A DNA stretch of 64,000 nt, taken from NCBI GenBank assembly GCA_000378025.1, contig KB899087.1, positions 992,001-1,056,000 on the forward strand. Reading direction: 5' to 3'. The notes beneath the pieces are model-generated. The model was not told the DNA's origin. It was given only the letters and a program-made list of their open reading frames with translations, and searched no databases. A program made the translations under genes and the position numbers. The DNA comes from Xanthobacteraceae bacterium 501b (lineage in GTDB: Bacteria; Pseudomonadota; Alphaproteobacteria; Rhizobiales; Xanthobacteraceae). This document shows positions 36,741 through 47,738 of this stretch, piece by piece. Each line of letters begins with the position of its first letter. The stretch's first letter is position 1.

Positions 36741-38150
36741 ATGTGGGTGTCGGCTACCGGGGGTAAGGTCGTCGCGTGGGCGGCGGTCGCTTTTTTTGTC
36801 GGCATCGCGGTGCCGGCAAGAGCCCAGACCCTCGATCAGGCGCTTTCGGCCGCCTATCGCAACAATCCCACATTGAATTCGCAGCGCGCTGCCACCCGCG
36901 CTACGGACGAGTATGTGCCGATCGCGCTGGCGGGTTATCGCCCGCAGGTGTTCGGCAGTGCCTATGCCGGTGCCCAGTGGGCGGAAACACGTGTTGATGC
37001 GGGTGAGTCGGCGCTTCTGGGCGGGTCCTCGGTCAGCCAGTCCAAAACCTACCCGACGGGCTTCGGCATCACCATCAGCCAGACCATCTATAATGGCCTG
37101 CGAACCGCAAACTCGGTGCGCAGCGCCGAATCGCAGGTCCGCGGCCAGCGCGAATTGTTGCGCAATACCGAGCAGCTGGTTCTGCTCGATGCCGCCACCG
37201 CCTATATGAACGTGCTGCAGAACGCGGCGCTGGTGGAGCTTCAGAAGCAAAACCTCGAAGCCCTGCGCGAGGAGCTGCGCGCGGCGCGCGACCGTTTCTC
37301 GGTCGGTGAAATCACCCGTACGGACGTCGCCCAGGCGGAAGCCAGCGTTGCCGACGCGCAGAGCGAGCTGGCGCTTGCCGAATCGAACCTCAACACCGCC
37401 AATGCGGTATTCTATCAGGTCATCGGCCTGCGCCCGACCAAGCTGAGCCCCGGCCGTCCGATCGATCGCCTGCTGCCGAAGAGCGAGAAGCTTGCCGTCG
37501 ATTCCGGCCTCACCCGGCATCCGGCGGTTAAGTCGGCCGAGTTCGCCGTCGACGCTGGCCTGTCCAACGTCAAGGTCGCAGAGGCGGCTCTCTCGCCCAC
37601 GCTGACGCTGAACGGCTCGGCCTCGTCCGACTACAACAGCACCATGGACGTGCAGAGGCAGACCTCCGCCTCCGCGACGCTGAACCTGTCCGTGCCGATC
37701 TACCAGGGCGGCAGCGAATACGCGACCATCCGCCAGTCCAAGGAAACGCTCGGCCAGCTGCGGATCGAGGTCGATGTGAACCGCGAGCAGGTGCGGGCCA
37801 ACGTCGTGCAGTATTGGGGCGCGCTCGAAGCGGCGAAGGCCGCCATCGAATCGGCGCAGGCCGCCGTGGCGGCGAACGAGATCGCCCTGCGCGGCGTGCG
37901 CGAGGAATGGCGGGTCGGCCAGCGCACCACGCTCGACGTGCTGAACGCGCAGACGGCGCTGTTCAACGCCCGGGCCAGCCTCGTCATCGCCCAGCGGGAT
38001 CGGGTTGTTGCCTCCTATGCGGTGCTTTCCGCCAGCGGCCAACTGAGCGCCGTCACGCTCGGGCTCAAGGTTCCGGTGTACAACCCTCAGATCCACTACA
38101 ATCAGGTGCGTGACGCCTGGATCGGCGTGCGCACGCCCGGCGGGCAGTAA
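36741..38150 (+). CDS. TolC-family outer-membrane channel protein
   Basis: 469-residue outer-membrane efflux protein. The start at 36741 has AGAGG upstream; it gives a signal peptide ending at PARAQ. Two OEP repeats are seen: LDQALSAAYRNNPTLNSQRA ... TYMNV-like AYMNVLQNAALVELQKQNLEALREELRAARDRFSVGEITRTDVAQAEA and the second NEIALRGVREEWRVGQRTTLDVLNAQTALFNAR. It would form the trimeric exit duct for type I secretion or drug efflux. No pump or adaptor is adjacent, so it may serve several systems. Confidence 0.9.
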   Translation: MWVSATGGKVVAWAAVAFFVGIAVPARAQTLDQALSAAYRNNPTLNSQRAATRATDEYVPIALAGYRPQVFGSAYAGAQWAETRVDAGESALLGGSSVSQSKTYPTGFGITISQTIYNGLRTANSVRSAESQVRGQRELLRNTEQLVLLDAATAYMNVLQNAALVELQKQNLEALREELRAARDRFSVGEITRTDVAQAEASVADAQSELALAESNLNTANAVFYQVIGLRPTKLSPGRPIDRLLPKSEKLAVDSGLTRHPAVKSAEFAVDAGLSNVKVAEAALSPTLTLNGSASSDYNSTMDVQRQTSASATLNLSVPIYQGGSEYATIRQSKETLGQLRIEVDVNREQVRANVVQYWGALEAAKAAIESAQAAVAANEIALRGVREEWRVGQRTTLDVLNAQTALFNARASLVIAQRDRVVASYAVLSASGQLSAVTLGLKVPVYNPQIHYNQVRDAWIGVRTPGGQ

Positions 38151-38384
38151 TCTCGGCCCGCCCGCAAGCCGCCGAGAGGTGTGGGAGCTTGCGACGGCGG
38201 GGGAGGGGAGACCGGCCGCGAACGGTAACGCGGTCGGCGTTAACCTTAGCTGTCGAACGTTGTTGGTCCGATTGGGTTACATCTTGGCGTTCCGCCGTGG
38301 GCGGTTCACACTTTACGAAGTGTTAACGGGTTGAGTCGTGCGCCTCGGCCGAGCGCCGTCAACCCTGGGATCGGAAAACAGCGC

Positions 38385-40004
38385 ATGCCGGTGAATGCGA
38401 GAGGCAGTGAGCCGTCGATGGAGGAAATCCTGGCCTCCATCCGTCGCATCATTTCCGACGAGGTCGCCGCCGATCCGGCGGCGCGCAGCGATGCGCCGCG
38501 CCCTCCGCGCGATACTCGCGAGGCGTCCGGCCGCGAGGCGACGTCCCGCCCGGCCGCCGCACCTGCCCGCGAACCGGCTCCGCGCCCTGCCGCGCCACCG
38601 CGAGCGGCGGCAAGTTCCGAGTCCTCCGAGGCACTGTCCTATGCGCCGCCGCCTTACCGCGAGCGGGTCGAGGCTCCGGTCGACTATGCCCCCCGCGGCC
38701 GCGCTCCGGCGGCCGATCCGTTCACGCCGCGGCCGGTGACGGTTTCCGCTGCCGCGCTTTCCACTCCCGCGTTCGCGCCGGCCGCGATGGCGTCCCGCGC
38801 GCCGTCGGCTGCCGTCTATTCCGGCGGTTCCGCCGCCCGCGCGCTTGAGGCGCCGCTGCCGGCCCGGCCGGCGAGCGAGAGCCGGGCGCCCGAAGCGCGC
38901 CGCGTCGAGCCGCGCCTGTTTCCCGATTCCCGGCCGCTGCCCGACCTGCGGCCGCTGGCTGAGTCGCGGCCGCGACCGGAGCCCCGGCTTGTCGAGCCGC
39001 GCAGCTCCGCACCGGCCTTCACGCCCGAAATGCGCGCGCCGGTAGCGAGCGCCCCGGCCCGGCCCTCGCCGGGTTCCGCACTGAACACGCCGCCCAATGG
39101 GGCCGGCATGGCCGCCCTGCCGCCGGTGCGGCCGTCCTTCACCCGCCCTTCGGTTGTCAGGTCGCCGGCGCCGCTCGACAGCGAACTCGACAAGCCGCTG
39201 GCGGCGGCGCTGCTCGACCTCGCGCTGGTTGAGCAGGCCGTCCAGGCCGAAATGGCGAATGTGGCGCTGAACGAGCCGACCGCCTCAGCGCCAGCGCAGC
39301 CGGTCGCCTCGGTGCCGGCGGTCGAGCCGTCCCGTGCGGACGTCGTCAAGTCTGTCGCCTCGTCCGAGCCGGCGATGGTGGGGTCTGTCCAGGCCGAGCC
39401 CGCCAAGGATGCCGCCACAGCCACCGCCCCGGCAAGCGCGGCGCCCGCCGTCGCTCCCGCACCGGAAGTCGTGGCGCAGCCGGTTGCCGAGCCCGCCGAG
39501 ATGCCGGCGCCTGCCGCGCGCACCGCCGTTGCCGATCCGGCCCGCGAGGGCGCCGCCCTTGCCGTGCCGGTGAAGGACGAGGTCGCGTCGGCGTCGCCCG
39601 TCGCGCCCGCGCCTCGCACGGATTTTCGCTCGCCCGAGCCGCGCGCGTCCGATGTGCGCCACGCCGAGCCGCGCGGACATGAGACAAATCTGGCGGAAGC
39701 CCGGCTCGCGGAATCCCGCCTCTCGGAGTCGCGGCTGGTCGCCAGCAGCCGGCCGAGTGTCGCCCCGGAAGCCGCCGAGCCAGCGCGCGAGCGCCTGGTG
39801 TCGGCGCCGGCCAGCAGCGCCGTGTCGGCCGCCTTCGGCTCGCTGCAGCGCACGGTGGGCAGCGCCGCGCCCCGTTCGGTCGACGATCTCGTCACCGAGG
39901 CGCTGAAGCCCATGCTCAAGGCCTGGCTCGACGAAAATCTGCCGGCCATGGTCGAGCGGCTGGTGCGGGCGGAAATCGAGCGCGTCGCCCGCCACGGGCA
40001 GTAG
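38385..40004 (+). CDS. PopZ-like polar organizing protein (DUF2497)
   Basis: 539 residues. The N-terminal helix EPSMEEILASIRRIISDE and the C-terminal oligomerization helices SVDDLVTEALKPMLKAWLDENLPAMVERLVRAEIERVARHG are the two conserved PopZ parts. The ~470 residues between are proline-, alanine- and arginine-rich and probably disordered; the linker is far longer than in Caulobacter PopZ (177 residues in total). PopZ forms a matrix at the cell pole that anchors the ParB-parS centromere. The start at 38385 was chosen because it puts the conserved helix near the N-terminus; a TTG at 38331 is also in frame. valS follows, the usual neighbour. Confidence 0.85.
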   Translation: MPVNARGSEPSMEEILASIRRIISDEVAADPAARSDAPRPPRDTREASGREATSRPAAAPAREPAPRPAAPPRAAASSESSEALSYAPPPYRERVEAPVDYAPRGRAPAADPFTPRPVTVSAAALSTPAFAPAAMASRAPSAAVYSGGSAARALEAPLPARPASESRAPEARRVEPRLFPDSRPLPDLRPLAESRPRPEPRLVEPRSSAPAFTPEMRAPVASAPARPSPGSALNTPPNGAGMAALPPVRPSFTRPSVVRSPAPLDSELDKPLAAALLDLALVEQAVQAEMANVALNEPTASAPAQPVASVPAVEPSRADVVKSVASSEPAMVGSVQAEPAKDAATATAPASAAPAVAPAPEVVAQPVAEPAEMPAPAARTAVADPAREGAALAVPVKDEVASASPVAPAPRTDFRSPEPRASDVRHAEPRGHETNLAEARLAESRLSESRLVASSRPSVAPEAAEPARERLVSAPASSAVSAAFGSLQRTVGSAAPRSVDDLVTEALKPMLKAWLDENLPAMVERLVRAEIERVARHGQ

Positions 40005-40147
40005 GCGACGCCCCGCCCGGCCACCTCTCACGGTGCAAAGCCGGGCGCGATCGGGCGCTTTAGGCGCGGCTTCGCCTCTCGCGAGTTGACTTGAGGCATC
40101 CGCTCCGCTTTCTCTCGCACCCATTCCATTCAGGTGCCGGAGCCAAA

Positions 40148-42979
40148 ATGCTCGACAACAGGTTCGATCCCGCCGCCGTCGAAGACCGCATCTACCAGAG
40201 CTGGGTGGAGGCGGGTGCCTTCAAGGCCGGGCGTCCGGAGCGGGCAGGAGCCGAGCCCTATTGCATCGTCATCCCGCCGCCCAACGTCACCGGCTCGCTC
40301 CATATGGGGCACGCGCTCAACAACACGCTGCAGGACATTCTCTGCCGCTTCGAGCGCATGCGCGGCAAGGACGTGCTCTGGCAGGTCGGCACCGACCATG
40401 CCGGCATCGCCACCCAGATGGTGGTGGAACGCCAGCTCGCCGAGCGCCAGCTGCCCGGCCGCCGCGACATGGGCCGCGCCGCCTTCGTCGAGCGCATCTG
40501 GGCGTGGAAGGAAGAATCCGGCGGCACCATCATCAACCAGCTGAAGAAGCTGGGCGCCTCCTGCGACTGGTCGCGCGAGCGCTTCACCATGGATGAGGGC
40601 CTGTCCCGCGCCGTCCTCAAGGTGTTCGTCCGGCTCTACAAGGATGGGCTGATCTACAAGGACAAGCGGCTGGTGAACTGGGACCCGAAGTTCCAGTCCG
40701 CCATTTCCGACCTTGAAGTGCTGCAGGTCGAGGTGAAGGGCCATCTCTGGCACCTGCGCTACCCCTTGGCCGACGGTGTGACCTATGAGCACCCGATCGC
40801 CTTCGACGAGAACGGCCAGCCCTTCGAGTTCGAGACCCGCGACTATATCGTCGTCGCCACCACCCGCCCCGAGACCATGCTGGGCGACACGGCCGTGGCG
40901 GTGCACCCGGAAGACCCGCGCTATCAGGGCCTCGTCGCCGCCGGGGCCAAGGTGCGCCTGCCGCTGGTCGGCCGGCTGATCCCGATCGTGCCGGACGAGT
41001 ATTCCGATCCGACCAAGGGCACCGGCGCGGTGAAGATCACCCCGGCGCATGATTTCAACGATTTCGAGGTTGGCCGCCGGCACAGCCTGCCGATGATCAA
41101 CGTGCTCGACGCCGAGGCGCGCATCACGCTGGCCGGCAATGAGGAGTTCCTCGCGGGCGCGCAGCCGGGCGCCGAACTCGACGCCGCGCTGGCGCTCGAC
41201 GGGCTCTCGCGCGAAGCGGCGCGCAAGGCCATTGTCGCGCTGATGGAAGAGCGCGGCGTTCTCGACCGCATCGAGCCGCACACCCACATGGTGCCGCATG
41301 GCGACCGCTCGAATGTGGTCATCGAGCCGTGGCTGACCGACCAGTGGTATGTCGACGCCCACACCCTTGCCCAGCCGGCGCTGGCCGCCGTGCGCGAGGG
41401 GCGCACGAACTTCGTGCCGAAGAACTGGGAGAAGACCTATTTCGAGTGGCTGGAGAACATCCAGCCCTGGTGCGTCTCGCGCCAGCTCTGGTGGGGCCAC
41501 CAGATCCCGGCCTGGTATGGTCCGGACGGCTCAGTCTTCGTCGAGGAGACGGAAGAGGCAGCGGTTGCCGCCGCGCTCGCCCATTGCGTGCAGAACGGCA
41601 TCATCACCGACGCCGAGGCGCTGGAGCTTGCCGCTGACCCGGAAAAGCGGGCGACGTTGATCACCCGCGACGAGGACGTGCTCGACACCTGGTTCTCCTC
41701 CGCCCTGTGGCCGTTCTCGACGCTCGGCTGGCCGGACGAGACGGCTGAAGTGGCGCGCTTCTACCCGACCACGGTGCTCATCACCGGCTTCGACATCATC
41801 TTCTTCTGGGTCGCCCGGATGATGATGATGGGCCTGCACTTCATGCCCGACGTGCCGTTCAAGGATGTCTACATCCACGCCCTCGTCCGTGACGAGAAGG
41901 GCGCCAAGATGTCGAAGTCCAAGGGCAACGTCATCGACCCGCTGGACCTGGTGTCGAAATACGGCGCCGACGCGCTGCGCTTCACGCTGGCGGCGATGGC
42001 GGCGCAGGGGCGCGATATCAAGCTCGCCCCGGCCCGCGTCGAGGGCTACCGCAACTTCTCCACCAAGCTGTGGAATGCGGCCCGCTTCGCTGAAATGAAT
42101 GGCTGCGGGCGCGATCCGGCTTTCGTGCCGCGCAACGCCGAATCCCGGCTCAACCGCTGGATTCTCTCGGAGACGCAGAAGGCCGGCACCGAGATCACCC
42201 AGGCGCTGGAAGCCTACAAGTTCAACGAGGCGGCCGGCGCGGCCTATCGTTTCGTGTGGAACATCTTCTGCGACTGGTATCTCGAACTCGCCAAGCCTGT
42301 TTTCAACGGCAATGGCGGCTGGAAGGACGAGACGCGGGCGACCACCGCTTTCGTGCTCGACGAAATCCTGAAGATGCTGCACCCCTTCATGCCCTTCCTC
42401 ACCGAAGAGCTGTGGGCGCGCACCGCCGAGACCGGCGCGCCGCGCGCCAGCCTGCTGGCGCTGGCGGAGTGGCCGGCGCTGGAAGGGCTGGAGGCGCCGG
42501 ATGCCGAGGCCGAGATCGGCTGGCTGCTCGACCTCATCACGGAGATCCGCTCGGTCCGTGCCGAGATGAACGTGCCGGCCGGCGCGCAGCTTCCCCTCGT
42601 CTTGGTGGGCGTGGCGGACGAGGTGCGCGAGCGCGTGGTGGTGTGGCTCGACACGCTGACACGGCTCGCCCGCCTGTCCTCGATTTCCTTCGAGACGGAG
42701 GCCCCGGCGGGCTCGGTGCAGATCGTGGTGCGCGGCGAGACGGCGGCGCTGCCGCTGGCGGGCGTCATCGACATGGACGCGGAAGGCGCGCGCCTCGCCA
42801 AGGAGCTCGCCAAGGCGAAGGACGACATCGCCAAGGTCGACGCCAAGCTCGGCAATGCCGATTTCATCAAACGTGCACCTGAGGAAGTTATCGAGGAGCA
42901 GCGCGAGCGCCGCGAGGCGGCATCCGAGCGCGCGGGCAAGATTGGCGAGGCGCTGGCCCGGCTCGGCCGCGCCGGCTGA
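40148..42979 (+). CDS. valS: Valine--tRNA ligase
   Basis: 943-residue class I aminoacyl-tRNA synthetase charging tRNA-Val. The HIGH motif is HMGH within [21 protein letters not shown] (about residues 40-60), the CP1 editing domain contains [19 protein letters not shown], and the KMSKS motif is [14 protein letters not shown]. The C-terminus ends in the coiled-coil tRNA-binding arm ([21 protein letters not shown] ... [13 protein letters not shown]). The ATG at 40148 follows GGAG. Complete and typical. Confidence 0.97.
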   Translation: MLDNRFDPAAVEDRIYQSWVEAGAFKAGRPERAGAEPYCIVIPPPNVTGSLHMGHALNNTLQDILCRFERMRGKDVLWQVGTDHAGIATQMVVERQLAERQLPGRRDMGRAAFVERIWAWKEESGGTIINQLKKLGASCDWSRERFTMDEGLSRAVLKVFVRLYKDGLIYKDKRLVNWDPKFQSAISDLEVLQVEVKGHLWHLRYPLADGVTYEHPIAFDENGQPFEFETRDYIVVATTRPETMLGDTAVAVHPEDPRYQGLVAAGAKVRLPLVGRLIPIVPDEYSDPTKGTGAVKITPAHDFNDFEVGRRHSLPMINVLDAEARITLAGNEEFLAGAQPGAELDAALALDGLSREAARKAIVALMEERGVLDRIEPHTHMVPHGDRSNVVIEPWLTDQWYVDAHTLAQPALAAVREGRTNFVPKNWEKTYFEWLENIQPWCVSRQLWWGHQIPAWYGPDGSVFVEETEEAAVAAALAHCVQNGIITDAEALELAADPEKRATLITRDEDVLDTWFSSALWPFSTLGWPDETAEVARFYPTTVLITGFDIIFFWVARMMMMGLHFMPDVPFKDVYIHALVRDEKGAKMSKSKGNVIDPLDLVSKYGADALRFTLAAMAAQGRDIKLAPARVEGYRNFSTKLWNAARFAEMNGCGRDPAFVPRNAESRLNRWILSETQKAGTEITQALEAYKFNEAAGAAYRFVWNIFCDWYLELAKPVFNGNGGWKDETRATTAFVLDEILKMLHPFMPFLTEELWARTAETGAPRASLLALAEWPALEGLEAPDAEAEIGWLLDLITEIRSVRAEMNVPAGAQLPLVLVGVADEVRERVVVWLDTLTRLARLSSISFETEAPAGSVQIVVRGETAALPLAGVIDMDAEGARLAKELAKAKDDIAKVDAKLGNADFIKRAPEEVIEEQRERREAASERAGKIGEALARLGRAG

Positions 42980-43035
42980 GGCAGGCGGCGCGACCGGCAG
43001 GCGACGGCATAGGGCAGGGCGGGCAGGGAATCGGC

Positions 43036-43752
43036 ATGGCGTTCATCGAGTCGTTCCAGCCGGGCGATTTCCTTTCCACTATCGTCAGCCTGCTGGTCGC
43101 CTTCGCCATGGGCACGCTGATCGGCGCCGAGCGGCAATACCGCCAGCGCACGGCCGGCCTGCGCACCAATGTGCTGGTGGCGATCGGCGCCGCTCAGTTC
43201 GTCGACATGGCGATGCACCTGGCCGGCCCCGAGGGGGCGGTGCGGGTGGTCGCCTATGTGGTGTCCGGCATCGGCTTTCTCGGCGCCGGCGTCATCATGA
43301 AGGAAGGCACCAATATTCGCGGCCTGAACACAGCGGCGACGCTGTGGTGTTCGGCGGCGGTGGGGGCCTGCGCCGGGGCGGATCTGGTCGCCCAGTCGGT
43401 GCTGCTCACCGGCTTCGTGCTGGCCGGCAACACTCTGCTGCGCCCGCTGGTGGGCGCGCTGGAGCGCCTGCCGCGCGACGAGGAATCGACCGAGGCGACC
43501 TATGGTGTCAGCGTCATCACCGGCGCGACGGTGGCGGCGGAACTGCGCAGCAAGGTTTCCAGCCTGCTGGAAGCCGCGAAGTTCCCGATCGACGAGGTCG
43601 AGATCCAAGACCGGCCGGACGGCACGGCGGAGCTGCGCGCGACGCTGGTCAACACCTCCGTGCGGGTGGCCGAGCTGAATGCCGCGGTGGCGCGGCTGCG
43701 CCACCTGCCCGGCGTGACCTCGGCCGATTGGACCCGCTCGGCGGCCGATTGA
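43036..43752 (+). CDS. MgtC/SapB family membrane protein
   Basis: 238 residues. The N-terminal ~140 form the MgtC membrane domain, with LLVAFAMGTLIGAERQYRQRTAGLRTNVLVAIGAA, VVSGIGFLGAGVIMKEGTNIRGLNTAATLWCSAAVG. A soluble ACT-like C-terminal domain follows (STEATYGVSVITGATVAAELRSKV ... LPGVTSADWTR). Such proteins are tied to low-Mg2+ growth and, in pathogens, to inhibition of ATP synthase; the role here is unknown. It stands 56 bases after valS and may be read from the same promoter. Confidence 0.9.
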   Translation: MAFIESFQPGDFLSTIVSLLVAFAMGTLIGAERQYRQRTAGLRTNVLVAIGAAQFVDMAMHLAGPEGAVRVVAYVVSGIGFLGAGVIMKEGTNIRGLNTAATLWCSAAVGACAGADLVAQSVLLTGFVLAGNTLLRPLVGALERLPRDEESTEATYGVSVITGATVAAELRSKVSSLLEAAKFPIDEVEIQDRPDGTAELRATLVNTSVRVAELNAAVARLRHLPGVTSADWTRSAAD

Positions 43753-43764
43753 GGCGGGCGGCCG

Positions 43765-43962
43765 CTATTGCGGGGCGGGCGAAGAATCGGGCGTGGCTGT
43801 CTGCGTCGCCGCGAGCCGCGCCTCCATCCGGTCGAGCTCGGCGCGCAGCCGCTCGATGACATCGGCAGCCTCCGACAGCTCATCCTCGACCTTGTCGCGG
43901 CGGAACTGGTCCAGATTCGCCGCCATCGCCCGCAGGCGCTCCACGATATTGCCGCTCGGCAC
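43765..43962 (-). CDS. Small coiled-coil protein
   Basis: 65 residues with a GTG start at 43962 preceded by GGGAGAG. The sequence SGNIVERLRAMAANLDQFRRDKVEDELSEAADVIERLRAELDRMEARL is a continuous amphipathic helix, followed by a short Thr/Pro-rich end. No signal peptide. Function unknown. It converges with the MgtC-like gene, the two ends being 12 bases apart. Confidence 0.6.
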   Translation of the reverse strand: MPSGNIVERLRAMAANLDQFRRDKVEDELSEAADVIERLRAELDRMEARLAATQTATPDSSPAPQ

Positions 43963-44207
43963 GTTGCTCTCCCTGGTTTTCCGGCGGCCCCGGGCTCTGC
44001 GCGGAGGCCGCTTTTCCAGCCGTCTGGCTATCGCGATTTTGTGACTGGCTGGCAACAGTGTCACGCATTCGCAACCATAACCCAAGACCACGGCGCCCAC
44101 GCCGCGAAGCCGCCACAAACCGGCACGAAATCCGACGGATAGACGGGGGATAAAGGTGTCGGATGCGGCGCCGACAAGAAGCCCCCGCACCGGGATGCGT
44201 GAAGAAA

Positions 44208-45935
44208 ATGGACGTCAGGACGATCATCGACAAGCGGAACCTGCCGAGCCGCCACGTGACGGAAGGCCCGTCGCGCGCGCCGCATCGTTCCTATCTCTAC
44301 GCGATGGGGCTGACCCGCGAGCAGATCCATCAGCCGCTGGTCGGCGTCGCCTCGTGCTGGAACGAGGCCGCGCCCTGCAACATCTCGCTGATGCGTCAGG
44401 CGCAGGCGGTGAAGAAGGGCGTCGCGAGCGCAAACGGCACGCCGCGCGAATTCTGCACCATCACCGTCACCGATGGCATCGCCATGGGCCATGATGGCAT
44501 GAAGGCCTCGCTCGCCTCGCGCGAGGTTATCGCCGACTCGGTCGAGCTCACCATTCGCGGCCATGCCTATGACGCGCTGGTCGGCCTGGCCGGCTGCGAC
44601 AAGTCGTTGCCAGGCATGATGATGGCGATGCTGCGCCTCAACGTGCCGTCGATCTTCATCTATGGCGGCTCGATCCTGCCGGGCTCCTTCCGGGGCCAGC
44701 CGGTGACGGTGCAGGACATGTTTGAGGCGGTCGGCAAGCACTCGGTGGGCCTCATGTCCGACGAGGACCTCGACGAGCTGGAGCAGGTCGCCTGCCCCTC
44801 CGCCGGAGCCTGCGGCGCGCAGTTCACCGCCAACACCATGGCCACCGTCTCCGAGGCGATCGGCCTCGCGCTGCCTTATTCGGCCGGCGCGCCGGCGCCT
44901 TATGAAATCCGCGACCGGTTCTGCATGGCGGCCGGCGAGCAGATCATGGATCTCGTCGCCCGTAACATCCGTCCGCGCGACATCGTCACGCTGAAGGCGC
45001 TGGAGAACGCCGCCACCGTGGTCGCCGCCTCGGGCGGGTCCACCAATGCGGCGCTGCACCTGCCGGCGATGGCGCATGAGGCCGGCATCAAATTCGACCT
45101 GTTCGATGTCGCCGAGATCTTCAAGCGCACGCCCTACATCGCCGATCTCAAGCCCGGTGGGCGCTATGTCGCCAAGGACATGTTCGAGGCCGGCGGCATT
45201 CCGCTGCTGATGAAGACGCTGCTGGAGCACGGCTTCCTGCATGGCGACTGCCTCACCGTGACTGGCCGCACCATTGCCGAGAACCTCGCTTCGGTGAAGT
45301 GGAACCCGCACCAGGACGTGGTCCGCCCGGCCAATGACCCGATCACCGTCACCGGCGGCGTGGTCGGCCTGCAGGGCAATCTCGCTCCCGATGGCGCCAT
45401 CGTGAAGGTGGCGGGGCTCAAGACCCAGAAGTTCACCGGCCCGGCCCGCTGCTTCGACGGTGAGGAAGCGTGCTTCGAGGCCGTGACCCACCGCGCCTAT
45501 CAAGAGGGCGAGGTGCTGGTCATCCGCTATGAGGGGCCCAAGGGCGGGCCCGGCATGCGGGAAATGCTGTCCACCACCGCCGCCCTCTATGGGCAGGGCG
45601 TGGGCGACAAGGTGGCGCTGATCACCGATGGGCGCTTCTCGGGCGCCACGCGCGGCTTCTGCATCGGCCATGTCGGGCCGGAGGCGGCGGTCGGCGGGCC
45701 GATCGGGCTGATCCGAGACGGCGACATCATCACCATTGACGCGATCGAGGGCACGCTTGACGTGGCGCTTTCGGACGAGGAATTCGCCGCCCGCCGGGCG
45801 GAGTGGAAACCGCGTCCCTCGCCCGTCGGCTCGGGGGCCATCTGGAAGTTCGCGCAGGCCGTGGGACCCGCCCGTGATGGCGCGGTCACTCACCCCGGCG
45901 GCGCGGCTGAGACGGCGTGCTATGCGGATGTATGA
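44208..45935 (+). CDS. ilvD: Dihydroxy-acid dehydratase
   Basis: 575-residue iron-sulfur enzyme of branched-chain amino acid synthesis (valine, isoleucine, leucine, pantothenate), converting dihydroxy acids to 2-oxo acids. The cluster cysteines are in [29 protein letters not shown] and [18 protein letters not shown]. Further family marks are [21 protein letters not shown] and [19 protein letters not shown]. Start at ATG 44208; a GTG nine bases upstream is also possible. The Sel1-repeat gene begins inside its last codons. Confidence 0.97.
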   Translation: MDVRTIIDKRNLPSRHVTEGPSRAPHRSYLYAMGLTREQIHQPLVGVASCWNEAAPCNISLMRQAQAVKKGVASANGTPREFCTITVTDGIAMGHDGMKASLASREVIADSVELTIRGHAYDALVGLAGCDKSLPGMMMAMLRLNVPSIFIYGGSILPGSFRGQPVTVQDMFEAVGKHSVGLMSDEDLDELEQVACPSAGACGAQFTANTMATVSEAIGLALPYSAGAPAPYEIRDRFCMAAGEQIMDLVARNIRPRDIVTLKALENAATVVAASGGSTNAALHLPAMAHEAGIKFDLFDVAEIFKRTPYIADLKPGGRYVAKDMFEAGGIPLLMKTLLEHGFLHGDCLTVTGRTIAENLASVKWNPHQDVVRPANDPITVTGGVVGLQGNLAPDGAIVKVAGLKTQKFTGPARCFDGEEACFEAVTHRAYQEGEVLVIRYEGPKGGPGMREMLSTTAALYGQGVGDKVALITDGRFSGATRGFCIGHVGPEAAVGGPIGLIRDGDIITIDAIEGTLDVALSDEEFAARRAEWKPRPSPVGSGAIWKFAQAVGPARDGAVTHPGGAAETACYADV

Positions 45936-46764
45936 TCTTTCGGGCCTCAGGCCCCTTATCCTTCTTTGCGCGCTCGTGCTGGCGCCGTCGGTGGCGTCGG
46001 CCTTCGACGGCACCCCCGGCGCCGACGCGCCGCCCGGTGCGGCCGTGCCGGCGGGCAAGCCGCGCACCATTGAAGAATCCGTGCGCTTCGGCGCGCAGGC
46101 TCTGCGTTCGGGCCAGACCGAGCAGGGCATCGATTCGCTGCGCTACGCGGCCGAAAAGGGCCATGCCGGCGCGCAGTGGAAGCTCGGCCGCATGTATGCG
46201 GAAGGCGAGGGCGTCGAGCGCAACGACATCAAGGCGTTCGAGTATTTCAGCCAGATCGCCAACATGCATGCCGACGACAACCCGGCGACGCCGGAGGCGC
46301 GCTTCGCGGCGGATGCCTTCGTGGCGCTCGGGGCCTATTATCTCGTCGGCATTCCCAACAGCAAGGTGCGCCGCGACGCCACCCGCGCGCGCGACATGTT
46401 CGCCTATGCCGCCTCCTATTTCGGCGACCCCGGCGCGCAATATCATCTGGCGCGGCTCTATATCGACGGCGATGGCGTCGACCGCGACCCGCGCTTTGCC
46501 GCGCGCTGGCTCGGGCTGGCGGCGCAGAAGGGCCAGTATCAGGCGCAGGCGGCGCTGGGCGGCCTGCTGTTCAAGGGCGATGACGGCATTCCCCGGCAGG
46601 CGGCGCGCGGCCTGATGTGGCTGACGCTCGCCCGCGACGCCGCGGCCGGCCCGCAGGACAAATGGGTGGTGGACCTCTATGAGGACGCCTTCTCCAACGC
46701 CAGCCCGGACGAGCGCGCCATGGCGCTGGTCTATCTCGAACAGTACATGAAGACGGTGCGCTGA
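45922..46764 (+). CDS. Secreted Sel1-like repeat protein
   Basis: 280 residues with a signal peptide (LRPLILLCALVLAPSVASA). The mature part has Sel1/TPR-like units of the form AxxGxxxAQWxLGxMYxxGxGVxxD: SLRYAAEKGHAGAQWKLGRMYAEGEGVERND, then DPGAQYHLARLYIDGDGVDRDPRFAARWLGLAAQKGQYQAQAALGGLLFKG. Such periplasmic repeat proteins act as scaffolds in envelope functions; similar ones in this order are linked to polysaccharide regulation, but no function is assigned here. It overlaps the ilvD end by 14 bases. Confidence 0.88.
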   Translation: MRMYDLSGLRPLILLCALVLAPSVASAFDGTPGADAPPGAAVPAGKPRTIEESVRFGAQALRSGQTEQGIDSLRYAAEKGHAGAQWKLGRMYAEGEGVERNDIKAFEYFSQIANMHADDNPATPEARFAADAFVALGAYYLVGIPNSKVRRDATRARDMFAYAASYFGDPGAQYHLARLYIDGDGVDRDPRFAARWLGLAAQKGQYQAQAALGGLLFKGDDGIPRQAARGLMWLTLARDAAAGPQDKWVVDLYEDAFSNASPDERAMALVYLEQYMKTVR

Positions 46765-46796
46765 GGCGCGCGGCTCCAGCCCGGCCTGTCGGCCAA

Positions 46797-46884
46797 CGTC
46801 ATCCCGGACGGCCGCAGGCCGATCCGGGATCGGCTCGGTGACGGAGAGCGATCCTGCGGCTCTCGCTCCGCGCGGCCGGGATGA
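46797..46884. repeat. REP-like palindromic element
   Basis: Outer GTCATCCCGG ... CCGGGATGA arms enclose two inner hairpins; same pattern as 61521-61611 (CGTCATCCCGGA, GATCCGGGATC, GCTCTCGCTCCGCG..GGCCGGGATGA). Lies between convergent Sel1 and xth genes, where it could end both transcripts. Confidence 0.7.
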
Positions 46885-46907
46885 GGGAAACCTGAACCCG
46901 CCAGCGC

Positions 46908-47690
46908 CTAAAGCGACAGCTCCGCCCACACCGGCACATGGTCGGAGGGCTTTTCCCAGCCGCGCACATGCTTGTCGACACCCACCGCCGTCAGCCGGTC
47001 GGTGGCCTGTGGCGAGAGCAGCAGATGGTCGATGCGGATGCCGTTGTTCCGCTGCCAGGCGCCGGCCTGATAATCCCAGAAGCTGTAGATGCCGGCCTCT
47101 TCAGTGGTGGCGCGCAGCGCATCGGTCATGCCGAGATTGAGAATTTCGCGGAACGCCGCCCGTGTCTGCGGCAGGAACAGCGCGTCCTCGGTCCAGGCCT
47201 CGGGATGGGCGGCATCTTCCGGCTCGGGAATGACGTTGTAGTCGCCGCAGACGATGAACGGTTCCTCGAAGGCGAGGCGCCCAGCGATATGGGTTTTCAG
47301 CCGCTGCATCCAGCCGAGCTTGTAGGGGTATTTCTCCGTGCCCACGGGGTTGCCGTTGGGCAGGTAGATGCCGCACACGCGCAGCGAGCCTTCCGGGGTC
47401 GAGACCACCACCTCGATGAAGCGCGACTGCACATCGGCCTCGTCTCCGGGCAGCCCAGTCGTCACCTCGTCAAAGGGCAGGCGCGAGAGCACGGCGACGC
47501 CGTTGAAGCCCTTCTGGCCATGCACGGCGACATTGTAGCCGAGCGCCTCGAATGTCTCGCGCGGAAACGCCTCGTCGGCGCATTTCAGCTCCTGCAGGCA
47601 CACCACGTCCGGCCGGGTCTCGGTGAGCCAGGCCACCGCATGTTCCTGGCGTTGCCGGATCGAATTGACGTTCCAGGTAGCGATACGCAT
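46908..47690 (-). CDS. xth: Exodeoxyribonuclease III
   Basis: 260-residue AP endonuclease/3'-5' exonuclease for base-excision repair. Metal and catalytic residues of the family are seen: MRIATWNVNSIRQR, CLQELKC (Glu), GIYLPNGNP (Tyr), CGDYNVIPEPED (Asp, Asn), and RIDHLLLSPQ with PSDHVPVWAEL (Asp-His pair) at the end. Full family length. Single gene, 48 bases downstream of the mtnN stop on the same strand. Confidence 0.95.
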   Translation of the reverse strand: MRIATWNVNSIRQRQEHAVAWLTETRPDVVCLQELKCADEAFPRETFEALGYNVAVHGQKGFNGVAVLSRLPFDEVTTGLPGDEADVQSRFIEVVVSTPEGSLRVCGIYLPNGNPVGTEKYPYKLGWMQRLKTHIAGRLAFEEPFIVCGDYNVIPEPEDAAHPEAWTEDALFLPQTRAAFREILNLGMTDALRATTEEAGIYSFWDYQAGAWQRNNGIRIDHLLLSPQATDRLTAVGVDKHVRGWEKPSDHVPVWAELSL

Positions 47691-47738
47691 CGGGCTCTCA
47701 CGGGCAGGCGGGAAGGGGGCGGTGAATCGGCCGCCACT

